Source of the DNA: Streptomyces sp. NBC_00554
GTDB taxonomy: Bacteria > Actinomycetota > Actinomycetes > Streptomycetales > Streptomycetaceae
Assembly (NCBI RefSeq): GCF_041431135.1
Contig: NZ_CP107799.1
Location: 5,208,001 to 5,272,000, forward strand
Reading direction: 5' to 3'
DNA: 64,000 nucleotides
The translations under genes were made by a program, and so were the position numbers. Below, one piece after another: positions 1-7,830 of this stretch. Numbering within the stretch: the stretch's first letter is position 1; the number at the start of each line of letters is the position of its first letter. The notes under the pieces were generated by a model that did no database searches, had not been told where the DNA came from, and saw only the letters and a list, made by a program, of their open reading frames with translations.

Positions 1-1
1 G

Positions 2-295
2 CTCCTGCAGGGAGCGGCGCGCGAGGGGGTCTACACCGCGGAGACGGCATCGCGGCTTCGGCTGCTCGGCTGGTGGTTGCTGGTCGGGAGCCTGGTCGTC
101 GAGATCGTCGAGGCCAACGCCAGAGCGGCTGTGCTCGCGGCGCTGGCGAAGAGCGCGGACTTCTCGGCCGGGACCTGGCTGGACTTGTGGACGTTTCCCT
201 ACCTGGCCGTACTGACCGGTCTCGGGCTGCTGACCTTCGCGCGGATCACCCACGCGGGCGCGTCAATGCGCGAGGACCTTGAAGGGGTCGTCTGA
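2..295 (+). CDS. DUF2975-family membrane protein, C-terminal part
   Basis: The frame is open from the window edge to a TGA at 293-295, so the start lies upstream. The 97 visible residues hold two hydrophobic segments (about 22-36 and 60-78) and end in a short charged tail. DUF2975 proteins are small four-helix membrane proteins usually encoded just before a Cro/C1-type regulator, and that is the arrangement here: the stop overlaps the next start by one base (TGATG at 293-297). The pairing is the main support for the family name; the fragment alone would not be diagnostic. Function is unknown; in such pairs the membrane protein may sense something for the regulator (inference). Confidence 0.7.
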   Translation, partial: LLQGAAREGVYTAETASRLRLLGWWLLVGSLVVEIVEANARAAVLAALAKSADFSAGTWLDLWTFPYLAVLTGLGLLTFARITHAGASMREDLEGVV

Positions 296-555
296 TGGGC
301 GCCGACGACGACCACGAGGGCCATGACATCGAGGTGCACCTCGACAAACTCCTCAGCGAGCGCGGTATGACCGTCACCGAACTCGCCAGCCGCGTCGGCG
401 TGACCAACGTCAACCTGTCCGTCCTCAAGAACGGCCGCGCCAAGGCGATCCGGTTCACCACCCTCACCCGGATCTGCGAAGTCCTGCAGTGCCAGCCGGG
501 AGACCTGCTCAGCTACCGCCCCGGGTCGTCCTCCGAGAACCCGCGGAAATCCTGA
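295..555 (+). CDS. XRE-family (YozG-like) transcriptional regulator
   Basis: 86 residues, almost entirely one Cro/C1 helix-turn-helix. Helices can be followed from 'LDKLLSERGMTVTELASRVG' (about 17-36) through the recognition helix 'NVNLSVLKNGRAKAIRF' (39-55) to 'LTRICEVLQCQPGDLLSY' (58-75). The length and the QPGDLL ending are typical of YozG-like regulators that follow DUF2975 genes. The ATG at 295 overlaps the upstream stop, so the two genes are translationally coupled. It probably regulates its own operon. No operator can be assigned because the promoter lies outside the window. Confidence 0.9.
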   Translation: MGADDDHEGHDIEVHLDKLLSERGMTVTELASRVGVTNVNLSVLKNGRAKAIRFTTLTRICEVLQCQPGDLLSYRPGSSSENPRKS

Positions 556-617
556 CCTGCCCGCTCCGCCCACCCCGCACGACCAACTCGACGTGTTCCC
601 CTGAGAAGGAGACCCAG

Positions 618-722
618 ATGTTCAGTGTCATGGATACCGGTACGAAGATCGCGATCGCCGTCGTACTGGCCGTCATGATCACCGCGGCGATCGGCGTGGG
701 CCGGTGGCTCACCCGCCGCTGA
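618..722 (+). CDS. 34-residue single-pass membrane peptide
   Basis: An ATG at 618 is preceded by a good ribosome-binding site (GAAGGAG, 604-610, 7-base spacing) and followed by 34 codons to TGA at 720-722. The peptide has a polar start, a hydrophobic helix at about residues 9-27 (IAIAVVLAVMITAAIGVG) and a positive end (RWLTRR), so it should sit in the membrane with the C-terminus inside. It lies 62 bases after the XRE gene on the same strand and just before a strong terminator, so it is probably the last gene of that operon. Function unknown. Its size and charge pattern resemble small membrane regulators, but a small toxin is also possible. Confidence 0.6.
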   Translation: MFSVMDTGTKIAIAVVLAVMITAAIGVGRWLTRR

Positions 723-730
723 GACCCGTT

Positions 731-789
731 CGCCAGAGCCTCACGGGCACGACTCGAAGGGCCCCACCGTTCGCGGTGGGGCCCTTCGA
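731..789. repeat. Copy of the tRNA-Ser(GGA) 3' flank, inverted relative to 50405-50464
   Basis: Starting at CGCCAG (731) the sequence matches, almost base for base, the reverse complement of the segment directly downstream of tRNA-Ser(GGA) at 50.4 kb, including the last bases of the tRNA (CGCCA) and the whole terminator. I see one substitution and one missing C. No tRNA body precedes this copy. Confidence 0.75.
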
Positions 790-790
790 G
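753..790. terminator. Strong hairpin terminator, 17-bp stem with TTCG loop
   Basis: Arms 753-769 and 774-790 are perfectly complementary and enclose a TTCG tetraloop. There is no T-run, as is usual in Streptomyces. It ends the operon finishing at 722. Confidence 0.85.
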
Positions 791-878
791 GTTCCTCGCT
801 TCGGGTTGGGCCCTTCGGCGTTCGTTGCATCGTTCGATATCGTCGCTGCCGCCCATTTGCCCTGATCAGGAGCGGCGG

Positions 879-1796
879 GTGGAAACCGACTGCGACAGGC
901 CGGCGCCAGTGGACACGAGACCCGGATCGATAGCCGAAGACCCCGAGAGCGGGATGTTGATGATCCCCGCCAATGCCCCCGAGTTCTCGTTCGGTGTGGC
1001 GCTGCGGGCCGAAGGGGCCGACACCTATCGGGCGTTCGTCCGCGGCACTCTGTCGGAGGGCTGGGAGAAGGGGATCTTCATGGGGGCCGTCGCCGGGCGG
1101 TCGGAGAAGCAGCCGGTTCTGCCTGTCGTGGTGCAACTCGTCCCCCGTCCGGACAACGAGTACAACCCCAATGCGATCAGCGTGGCCGCTCCTCCGTCCC
1201 TGGGCGGTACGGACCATGAACGGCACTTGGGCTACATGTACGACCGGAACCTGGTGTCGCTCGGTGGCCCTCTTCGAGGCCTGGCTGCCGTCTCGGACCG
1301 TCCCGTCGGCTGTCATGCGCTGGTTGAGATCCGCGAAGTGGACGAACGCGGGGACGACTGGGAGGAGGAGTTCGGCGATTGCCTCCTCGTTCAGGGTGGG
1401 CGGCGGAGGTACGCGGTGGACTCGCTTCGCCTGCGGCTGCCGTGGTGGGAGGACCTCCAGGCCATGACGGTCGCGTATGCGAGGAGAGCCCGGCCGGACC
1501 TGATCATGCCGTTCATCGGCCACTGGACGTCGTACAGCGAGGGAGCCCGCGACGAACTCCTCGGCCGGACCGACCAGAAGGAGTTTTCCGTCACCCTCCG
1601 GGCCGAGAACGGCACGCTCCTGGCCTGCTACGAAGACCTGGAGCTGTCCGTCCTCGTGCCCTCCGGCCGGGACTTTTTCGACCGCACTCTGCGGCGGGTC
1701 CAGGAACTGGGCGGTACGGCCACAGCCCGTGCCGAGGAGCACCAGGGGGCGCTGAAGGTGTTCGTGGAGGACAACGCGCCGAGTGGCGAACACTGA
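879..1796 (+). CDS. HIRAN-like domain protein of unknown function
   Basis: 305 residues from a GTG at 879, chosen because AGGAG (868-872) lies six bases upstream; a later ATG at 954 has only a weak site. The most telling part is residues about 88-124: 'PRPDNEYNPNAISV' followed by 'HLGYMYDRN'. This fits the HIRAN pattern (N/D-x-Y/H-D/N-P-N-A-I/V ... G-Y-L/M). HIRAN domains bind DNA ends or accompany DNA-processing enzymes, but no helicase or nuclease domain is visible here. The C-terminal half is acidic and aromatic-rich and I recognise nothing in it. It stands alone between a terminator and a gene on the opposite strand. The HIRAN assignment is by eye. Confidence 0.75.
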   Translation: METDCDRPAPVDTRPGSIAEDPESGMLMIPANAPEFSFGVALRAEGADTYRAFVRGTLSEGWEKGIFMGAVAGRSEKQPVLPVVVQLVPRPDNEYNPNAISVAAPPSLGGTDHERHLGYMYDRNLVSLGGPLRGLAAVSDRPVGCHALVEIREVDERGDDWEEEFGDCLLVQGGRRRYAVDSLRLRLPWWEDLQAMTVAYARRARPDLIMPFIGHWTSYSEGARDELLGRTDQKEFSVTLRAENGTLLACYEDLELSVLVPSGRDFFDRTLRRVQELGGTATARAEEHQGALKVFVEDNAPSGEH

Positions 1797-1864
1797 CGGA
1801 CAACGACGAATGGAGATCACTCAATCGCAGCCCCACAGCTCCTGGACCAGCGAAAACCCAGCTC

Positions 1865-2494
1865 TCAGGGGCAGGCGCGCGCGAACGCGGCGGTGGGCAG
1901 CGGGGCCAGGGTTTCCTCCCACGCGATGTAGATCCCGAGCTCTTGCTCGAGGAAGCGGAGGAAGGCGATGTCGGGTACCTCCTCGCCTGTGTGGGTGAAG
2001 CCGGGCACCGTGGCTTGCGTCGCGGTGTGGCCCTGGCTCGGACTCTGCGGTTCGTAGTAGGCCAGTACCTCGCCGGCACGGGCGTAGCCGACTTGCTGCA
2101 TGCCCGCTCCGCTGCGGAACACGGTGTAGGCCCGCGTGCCGCGTGACAGCGCCTCCAGGCAGGACGTGGCGCGGCACGAGAAGTTCTCGATGGCGTATGC
2201 CCAGCCGGGGACGGCTCCGGCCCGGACGATCGCCTCCGGGCGGGACAGAAACCCTGCCTCTTCCAGCCGTGCCACGAGGCCTTCGTCCTCCCGGTCCAGG
2301 AATTCCAGATCGCTCGGATGGCCGTCCTCCGGCTGGAACTGCAGCTCCGCGACCGCGTCTTCGGTCAGCTCGTGGATGTGTGAGGGGTCCGCACCCATCC
2401 GCACCAGCAGCTCCTGCGGCGTAATGCCCTCGCACAGCGTGAAGGTGTAGCCGACGTCGTACACGCCGGCTATCCATCGCAGTCCATTTTCCAC
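1865..2494 (-). CDS. DUF6461-family protein
   Basis: 209 residues from a GTG at 2494, chosen because GGAGG lies about four bases upstream. The N-terminal pattern 'GYTFTLCEGITPQELLVRMG' and the middle segment 'GAVPGWAYAIENFSCRA' match the layout of DUF6461, an actinobacterial family of unknown role: a small beta-rich domain, a Trp-containing core and a C-terminal helix bundle (here 'FLRFLEQELGIYIAWEE'). No membrane segment or catalytic motif is seen. It follows the pentapeptide-repeat gene on the same strand after 71 bases that contain a small tandem repeat. Such genes are often found in variable loci; the role is open. Confidence 0.75.
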   Translation of the reverse strand: MENGLRWIAGVYDVGYTFTLCEGITPQELLVRMGADPSHIHELTEDAVAELQFQPEDGHPSDLEFLDREDEGLVARLEEAGFLSRPEAIVRAGAVPGWAYAIENFSCRATSCLEALSRGTRAYTVFRSGAGMQQVGYARAGEVLAYYEPQSPSQGHTATQATVPGFTHTGEEVPDIAFLRFLEQELGIYIAWEETLAPLPTAAFARACP

Positions 2495-2510
2495 TTCGCC
2501 TCCTCCCCGT

Positions 2511-2563
2511 CCACGGTGGACCAACCACGGTGGACCAACCACGTGCACCAACCACGTCGACCA
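2511..2563. repeat. Degenerate 14-bp tandem repeat, about four units
   Basis: Units start at 2511, 2525, 2539 and 2552 with consensus CCACGGTGGACCAA. The first two are identical, the third and fourth are shorter and diverged. The array fills the gap between the DUF6461 gene and the pentapeptide-repeat gene. Confidence 0.8.
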
Positions 2564-2565
2564 CT

Positions 2566-3783
2566 TCAGGACTTGGGGGTTTCCAGGTCCTCTCTCCAGC
2601 GGGCCTCGGCCTTGCAGTTCTTGATGTGGTTCTTGATTCGGCGGTCCGTCCTGAGTTCCTTGGGGAGACTCGTGTCGTCGTAGAGCTTCGAGTGGACGAG
2701 TTGTTCATACGTCAGTCCCTGGGCGCCCCTGAGGTCGGCTTCCTTGAGGTCCGCGTCGACGAGGTGGGCCATGCCGAGGTGGGCGCCTCTGAGGTCAGCC
2801 GCTCTGAGGATCACCTTGGTGAGGTCTACGGCCGTGAGGTTCGCGTTCATGAGTTGTGCGCCTGTGAAGTTGGCCGCTCTGAGGTGCGTGCTTCTGAAGT
2901 CCGCTCCCCTGAGGTCCGCCCCTACCAGCTGTGCGCCCGTGAGGTCCACCCTCACCAGGTTCATCGCCCTGAGGTCCACTCCTCCGAGGTCCACCCCTCT
3001 GAGGTCGACCCTGCTGAGGTCCACGTCCCTGAGGTCTGCCCCCTGGAGGTCCGCGTCTCGGAGGTCCGCTCCCCTGAGGCGTACCCCTGTGAGGTTCGTT
3101 CCCTTGAGGTCGGCTCCCCTGAGTCGGGCTCCTCGGAGGTCCGCACCCGTGAGGTCCACGTGCTGGAGGTTCGCGTGTTCCAGGTCGGCGTTGTGCCAGT
3201 CGATGCGTCTGAGGTCGGCGGTCGGTGTTCCGTCGGGGTCCGGGCGGCGCCCGAGTACGGTCAGGGCGGCCTGGACATCGACGGGCAACGGGTCGGCCGA
3301 GTCCTCCGGATCGCTGTCCTCGGGTTCCGGCTGGGCAGCCGGCATGAGTGCCTGTTTCTGCTCCGACGTAGGGGTGCGGATGAACGCCGCGAGGACCTCG
3401 ATGATCGTGACCTGGTCCTTCTCGCTGTCCTTCATGATGCGTTCGAGGCTGTAGATGCCGCCCAGGCGTTCGTGGAGGTTCTCGGAGCCGAGGAGCTTGA
3501 TGGCTTCCACGTAGCGGTCGGTGACCTGTTCCTCGCGGCTGAGTTCGTGGTTCTTGTGGGTGTACCAGAGGCCCAGGGCCGCGATGGCGCCGGCGGCGAT
3601 GGCGAGGAGGGCGGTGCGGAGACCGGTGATGATGATGCCCGCGGACGAGACGAGCTCGCCGTGCTTGTCGCGGATGTGGCGGCCTTCGAGGAGCCAGGGG
3701 CCCCAGATCAGAAGTGCGACGAAGAGGGCGGCTGTGGCCACACCTGCCACCCAAGCCCATTTCCGCTTGGTCTCCGGCTTCAT
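2566..3783 (-). CDS. Membrane-anchored pentapeptide-repeat protein
   Basis: 405 residues from ATG at 3783 (start tentative, no clear ribosome-binding site). Two membrane helices lie near the N-terminus (about 9-31 and 50-73), followed by a charged helical stretch ('YVEAIKLLGSENLHERLGG', about 91-109) and a long C-terminal run of A(D/N)LXX pentapeptides (about 190-370), which should form a right-handed quadrilateral beta-helix. Several actinobacterial proteins share this two-helix, linker and pentapeptide layout; some soluble pentapeptide proteins mimic DNA, but a membrane form is more likely a scaffold. The antisense strand is open over most of the gene, a by-product of the repeats. Role unknown. 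Confidence 0.85.
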   Translation of the reverse strand: MKPETKRKWAWVAGVATAALFVALLIWGPWLLEGRHIRDKHGELVSSAGIIITGLRTALLAIAAGAIAALGLWYTHKNHELSREEQVTDRYVEAIKLLGSENLHERLGGIYSLERIMKDSEKDQVTIIEVLAAFIRTPTSEQKQALMPAAQPEPEDSDPEDSADPLPVDVQAALTVLGRRPDPDGTPTADLRRIDWHNADLEHANLQHVDLTGADLRGARLRGADLKGTNLTGVRLRGADLRDADLQGADLRDVDLSRVDLRGVDLGGVDLRAMNLVRVDLTGAQLVGADLRGADFRSTHLRAANFTGAQLMNANLTAVDLTKVILRAADLRGAHLGMAHLVDADLKEADLRGAQGLTYEQLVHSKLYDDTSLPKELRTDRRIKNHIKNCKAEARWREDLETPKS

Positions 3784-3928
3784 GAGTGCATGATGTCCGG
3801 CCGCCGGGTGCGGGATGCACGTAACGGGCCTATTCAGTACCGGAGTTGACATGTGACGTGCCCGCTCCGCCGTCCCCGGCCATCGCACCCGGCCCGGGTT
3901 GTCAGTGGTGGCCTCTACGCTTTCGGTG

Positions 3929-4798
3929 ATGGCACAAATGTGGAGATGTACGGGGCTGCGGTGGGCCGGGGGTGGTCCCGGGCTCGTGTGGGACCGGGGG
4001 CGGAGCAGTGCGTTGACCTGGGGGAAGCGGGTCGCGTTCGCTGTGGTGGACGGGGGAGGGCGTACGTGTGTGGGGGCGCGGGGGAACGCGTGTCCCGTGA
4101 GTGCCGCGGTGTCCGGGCGGAGTGTCGGTGCCCGGTGCGAGGAGTGCGGGCGCCTCGACCGGGCCCATTCCGTCGCGGCGGACACCATCCCGGACGACCT
4201 TCGGCCCTACTCCGTCTATCTGGCCTGGTTCGGGCCCGGGATGGTCAAGGTCGGGATCACCGCCGTCGAGCGTGGCTCCGCTCGGCTCCTTGAGCAGGGA
4301 GCCGTTGTCTTCACCTGGCTGGGCAGAGGGCCGCTGATGGCCGCCCGGCGGAGCGAGGAGCTCTTGCGTACGGTCCTCGGCGTACCGGACCGGATTCCCT
4401 ACGACGCCAAGCGCGCCGTCCGGAGTGCACTGCCGGACGTGGAAGCCCGAGCCGCGGAGGTTCGTGAGCTGCACGCGCGGGCGGTACGGCTCGGCGGGTG
4501 GCCCGAGTCCCTGGAGCGCATGCCGTTCGAGGCGGTCGATCACGCCGGTGCCTTCGGGCTCGACGGGCTGCCGCCGGCCTGGGGTGTCGTCGGCGAGCTT
4601 GTCGCGGGGGGTGTGGTGAGCGGGGAACTGGTTGCCGCCGCCGGGCCCGATCTGCATCTGGCCACCGAGCGCGGGGTCGTCGTCCTCGATACGCGCCTGA
4701 TGACCGGATGGGAGCTGACCGCCGCCGACGCGGACGCCGGACTGACCGTGCCGGTACGGGAGTTGAGGGACACCGCCGTGCAGGACGGGCTCTTCTGA
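3929..4798 (+). CDS. DUF2797-domain protein
   Basis: 289 residues from the ATG at 3929; GTG/ATG alternatives a few codons away cannot be excluded because no strong ribosome-binding site is seen. The segment 'RCEECGRLDRAHSVAADT' followed by 'YSVYLAWFGPGMVKVGIT' is the hallmark of DUF2797. The family has a cysteine cluster (here CxxC plus two upstream cysteines, probably zinc-binding) and a fold reminiscent of GIY-YIG proteins around 'VYLAWFGPGMVKVGI'. The biochemical role is not known. It is divergent from the pentapeptide-repeat gene and seems to be a single-gene unit. Confidence 0.85.
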   Translation: MAQMWRCTGLRWAGGGPGLVWDRGRSSALTWGKRVAFAVVDGGGRTCVGARGNACPVSAAVSGRSVGARCEECGRLDRAHSVAADTIPDDLRPYSVYLAWFGPGMVKVGITAVERGSARLLEQGAVVFTWLGRGPLMAARRSEELLRTVLGVPDRIPYDAKRAVRSALPDVEARAAEVRELHARAVRLGGWPESLERMPFEAVDHAGAFGLDGLPPAWGVVGELVAGGVVSGELVAAAGPDLHLATERGVVVLDTRLMTGWELTAADADAGLTVPVRELRDTAVQDGLF

Positions 4799-4924
4799 AA
4801 CATCGGACGGGGGATCCGGGCGAGGGGCGGATGAAGGCCGCAATGGTCAAGACTTGGATCCCCTTTGGATCCCGTTCGACAAGGCGCTGGACGCCGGGGA
4901 ACGCCCGCCCCGAAAGTGGCTGAC

Positions 4925-5302
4925 ATGAGCGATCACGCCATTGCACCTGACGCCCCTGCATCTGCCGCCGCCCCCGTCACCGCCCACGAACCCCCGTACT
5001 ACGCCGTCGTGTTCACATCCCTGCGGACGGAAGGCGACAACGGCTACGGCGAGACCGCCCAGCGCATGGGCGAGCTGGTCAAGGAGATCCCCGGCTTCCT
5101 CGGGGAGGACTACGCGCGGACGCCCGGCGGGCTCGGGATCAGCGTCGCCTACTTCCGGGACGAGGCCGCCATCGAGGAGTGGCGGAACCACCAGGAGCAC
5201 CGGGCGGCGAAGAAGCACGGGCGCGACCACTGGTTCGAGCGCTACAGCATCCACATCTCAAAGGTCGAGCACAGCCATGGCTTCGAGCGCGCCCACCAGT
5301 GA
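4925..5302 (+). CDS. Antibiotic biosynthesis monooxygenase (ABM) family protein
   Basis: 125 residues from ATG at 4925. After a short Ala/Pro-rich start the protein is a single ferredoxin-like alpha/beta barrel: 'YYAVVFTSLRT', a helix, 'GFLGEDYAR', 'ISVAYFRDEAAIEEWRNHQEH' and 'WFERYSIHISKVE'. The Y-F-R-D-E-A-I-x-x-W-x-x-x-x-x-H pattern is typical of ABM proteins, which include cofactor-free quinone-forming oxygenases and haem-degrading enzymes as well as many uncharacterised stress proteins. There is no biosynthetic cluster around it, so a housekeeping role is more likely than antibiotic synthesis. Confidence 0.88.
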   Translation: MSDHAIAPDAPASAAAPVTAHEPPYYAVVFTSLRTEGDNGYGETAQRMGELVKEIPGFLGEDYARTPGGLGISVAYFRDEAAIEEWRNHQEHRAAKKHGRDHWFERYSIHISKVEHSHGFERAHQ

Positions 5303-5373
5303 CAGCCCGGTGCCCACCTCAGGACCTCTCTGACACCTCCCGATCACAGCGAGTGCTGAGCCCCGCCCAGGTG

Positions 5374-5406
5374 TTCCCTGAGAGGCGGCTGTGCGTTTCT
5401 CAGGAA
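5374..5406. promoter_or_regulatory. Inverted repeat upstream of the two-component operon
   Basis: TTCCCTGAGA (5374-5383) and TCTCAGGAA (5398-5406) form a near-perfect inverted repeat 14 bases apart, 54 bases before the preferred regulator start. It is well placed for autoregulation by the OmpR-type regulator, but this is inference. If translation begins at the GTG at 5391 (AGAGG five bases upstream) the repeat would overlap the start. Confidence 0.45.
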
Positions 5407-5459
5407 AATCACAGGTTCCAGAAAGGATGTTCTCAGCGGCGCCGAGCAATGTGTCGGCT

Positions 5460-6200
5460 ATGACCACGACCTCGCCCCAGGGGCGCACCGAACTGCTGAG
5501 GCCGGACGGGAGCCCCGTCCGAGTGCTTGTGGTGGACGACGAGCTGTCGATCACCGAGCTGCTGTCCATGGCCCTTCGCTATGAAGGCTGGCAGATCCGC
5601 AGCGCGGGTGACGGGACGGGAGCGATTCAGACCGCTCGCGACTTCCGGCCCGACGCCGTCGTCCTCGACATGATGCTGCCGGACATGGACGGGCTGACCG
5701 TCCTGGGGCGGCTCCGCCGCGAGCTGCCCGACGTACCGGTCCTCTTCCTGACGGCGAAGGACGCCGTCGAGGACCGTATCGCCGGGCTCACCGCAGGCGG
5801 CGACGACTACGTCACCAAGCCCTTCAGCCTCGAAGAGGTCGTGGCCCGGCTGCGCGGACTGATCCGCCGCTCCGGCGCCGCCGACCGCCGCAGCGACTCC
5901 GTGCTCGTCGTCGGGGACCTCACCCTCGACGAGGACAGCCACGAGGTCTCGCGGAGCGGCGAGGGCATCCACCTCACCGCCACCGAGTTCGAGCTGCTGC
6001 GCTTCCTGATGCGCAACCCGCGCCGGGTGCTCAGCAAGGCGCAGATACTCGACCGCGTGTGGTCGTACGACTTCGGTGGCCAGGCCAACGTCGTCGAGCT
6101 GTACATCTCGTATCTGCGCCGCAAGATCGACGCCGGTCGTGAGCCGATGATCCACACCCGGCGCGGTGCCGGTTATCTGATCAAGCCCGCGGCGTCATGA
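5460..6200 (+). CDS. OmpR/PhoB-family response regulator
   Basis: 246 residues from ATG 5460. The receiver domain starts at 'RVLVVDDELSITELL', with the phosphorylated Asp in 'AVVLDMMLPDMDG' (residue 70), the Thr of 'LFLTAK' and the Lys of 'YVTKPFSLEE'. The C-terminal winged helix runs from 'LTLDEDSHEVSR' to 'TRRGAGYLI'. It is the first gene of a four-gene operon and overlaps the kinase by ATGA. Start choice is open: GTG 5391 has a good ribosome-binding site but would put coding sequence over an inverted repeat; ATG 5427 is also in frame. The downstream glycosyltransferases suggest it senses an envelope condition. Confidence 0.95.
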   Translation: MTTTSPQGRTELLRPDGSPVRVLVVDDELSITELLSMALRYEGWQIRSAGDGTGAIQTARDFRPDAVVLDMMLPDMDGLTVLGRLRRELPDVPVLFLTAKDAVEDRIAGLTAGGDDYVTKPFSLEEVVARLRGLIRRSGAADRRSDSVLVVGDLTLDEDSHEVSRSGEGIHLTATEFELLRFLMRNPRRVLSKAQILDRVWSYDFGGQANVVELYISYLRRKIDAGREPMIHTRRGAGYLIKPAAS

Positions 6201-7816
6201 GCGGACGACGACGGCCGCGAGCGCAGAAGAGGCGACTTCGACAGCCGCGCACGCTGCGGACGCGGCTCGTCGTCTCGGCGGTGGCGCTCATCGCGGTGGT
6301 CTGTGCCGTGATCGGCACCGTGACGACCATCGCGCTGCAGAAGCATCTGTACGAGCAACTGGACGGCCAGCTGGGCGAGGCCTCCGCGCGCGCGACCGGC
6401 GGCCCCCTGAAGCCAGGGGGCGGCAACCCGGACAACACCCAGATCCCCGGGGCCATCGCCGACGCCAACTCCACGGACAACGAATTCGAGTTCCTCACCC
6501 GGGGGCCGAGCGCGGAGAACACGGTCGCCGCCGTCGTGGAGAACGGCGGGATCACCCAGGCGGTCATCTCCAAGGAGAAGACCGACAGCAGCGGCACCTT
6601 CAACGGGATGGACACCCCGGAGCTCACCGAGGCGCAGACGGCCGCCCTCGGCTCCGTGTCCAAGACCGGCGAGCACACCGTGGAGCTGCCCGGCCTCGGC
6701 GAGTACCGCGTCACGTACAAAGAGGGCAGCAAGGGCAACTTCTACGTCGCCATCCCCACCAAGTCCGTCACCAACACCATCAACACCCTCATCCTCGTCG
6801 AGGTGAGCGTCACCGGCGCCGGCCTTGTCGCCGCCGCCATCGCGGGCAGCGTGCTCGTCGGCGTCGCCCTGCGCCCCCTGCGCAAGGTCGCCTCCACCGC
6901 CACCCGCGTCTCCGAACTCCCCCTGCACAGCGGCGAAGTCACCCTGTACGAGCGGGTCCCCGAGTCCGAGGCCGACCCGCACACCGAGGTCGGCCAGGTC
7001 GGTGCGGCCCTCAACCGGATGCTCGACCACATCCACGGCGCCCTGCACGCGAGACAGCAGAGCGAGACGCGCGTACGCCAGTTCGTCGCGGACGCGAGCC
7101 ATGAGCTGCGTACGCCACTGGCGTCGATCCGCGGATACGCCGAGCTGACCAGACGCGGCAGGGAGGAGACCGGGCCCGACACCCGGCACGCGCTGGGCCG
7201 GATTGAATCCGAAGCCGGGCGCATGACCCTCCTGGTCGAGGACCTTCTGCTGCTCGCGCGGCTCGACGCCGGGCGGCCGCTGCAGTACGAGCAGACCGAC
7301 CTCGTACCGCTGGTCATCGACGCCGTGAGCGACGCCCGGGCGGCCGGGCGTGATCACAACTGGCGCCTGGAGCTGCCTGATGAGCCCGCGCTGGTCCTCG
7401 CGGACGCGGCACGGCTGCAGCAGGTCATGGTCAACCTGTTCGCGAATGCACGCACGCACACACCGCCGGGTACGACCGTCACCGCACGTGTCCACCAGCA
7501 AGGACCGTGGCTCTGCGTGGACGTGCAGGACGACGGCCAGGGCATTCCGCCGGACCTGCTCCCGCGCGTCTTCGAACGCTTCGCACGTGGAGATTCCTCG
7601 CGTTCCCGGTCCTCCGGTTCGACCGGTCTCGGGCTTGCCATCGTGCAGGCCGTCGCATCAGCGCATGGAGGTGCTGTGACCGTCGACAGTGTGCCCGGAC
7701 GTACTGTGTTCACCCTGCATCTGCCCGCGCTGCCCGTCCAAGCGGCTGTAACAAATTCGCAAACGTACTCACAGTCAGAGCACAGTGCCACCACATGGGC
7801 GCAACAGGGCGCTTGA
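6197..7816 (+). CDS. HAMP-containing sensor histidine kinase
   Basis: 539 residues. N-terminal membrane helix at about 26-48, an extracytoplasmic sensor region of about 150 residues without recognisable domain, a second helix around 195-220 and a HAMP linker. The HisKA box 'DASHELRTPLASIRGYAEL' puts the phosphorylated His at residue 302. ATP-binding boxes follow: N box around 'NLFANARTHT', G1 'DDGQGIPPDLL', F box 'FERFARGD' and G2 'GSTGLGLAIV'. It is translationally coupled to the regulator (ATGA at 6197) and forms a cognate pair with it. It continues 15 bases before the next start. Confidence 0.96.
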   Translation: MSGRRRPRAQKRRLRQPRTLRTRLVVSAVALIAVVCAVIGTVTTIALQKHLYEQLDGQLGEASARATGGPLKPGGGNPDNTQIPGAIADANSTDNEFEFLTRGPSAENTVAAVVENGGITQAVISKEKTDSSGTFNGMDTPELTEAQTAALGSVSKTGEHTVELPGLGEYRVTYKEGSKGNFYVAIPTKSVTNTINTLILVEVSVTGAGLVAAAIAGSVLVGVALRPLRKVASTATRVSELPLHSGEVTLYERVPESEADPHTEVGQVGAALNRMLDHIHGALHARQQSETRVRQFVADASHELRTPLASIRGYAELTRRGREETGPDTRHALGRIESEAGRMTLLVEDLLLLARLDAGRPLQYEQTDLVPLVIDAVSDARAAGRDHNWRLELPDEPALVLADAARLQQVMVNLFANARTHTPPGTTVTARVHQQGPWLCVDVQDDGQGIPPDLLPRVFERFARGDSSRSRSSGSTGLGLAIVQAVASAHGGAVTVDSVPGRTVFTLHLPALPVQAAVTNSQTYSQSEHSATTWAQQGA

Positions 7817-7830
7817 CAAGAGTCGTTGGC

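Noticed and set aside
731-789. Classical attL/attR pair for a 50-kb integrative element at tRNA-Ser(GGA)
   Set aside because: Copies are inverted, the shared part lies almost wholly outside the tRNA, no integrase or excisionase is seen, and the segment between holds conserved backbone genes.
2530-3849. Plus-strand open frame of 439 codons across the pentapeptide-repeat gene
   Set aside because: Its EVR/SEV repeats are the mirror image of A(D/N)LXX codons; the minus strand has membrane helices and a canonical repeat.
4925-5302. Part of an antibiotic biosynthetic cluster because of the ABM domain
   Set aside because: No polyketide, NRPS or tailoring genes nearby; ABM folds are common in housekeeping proteins.
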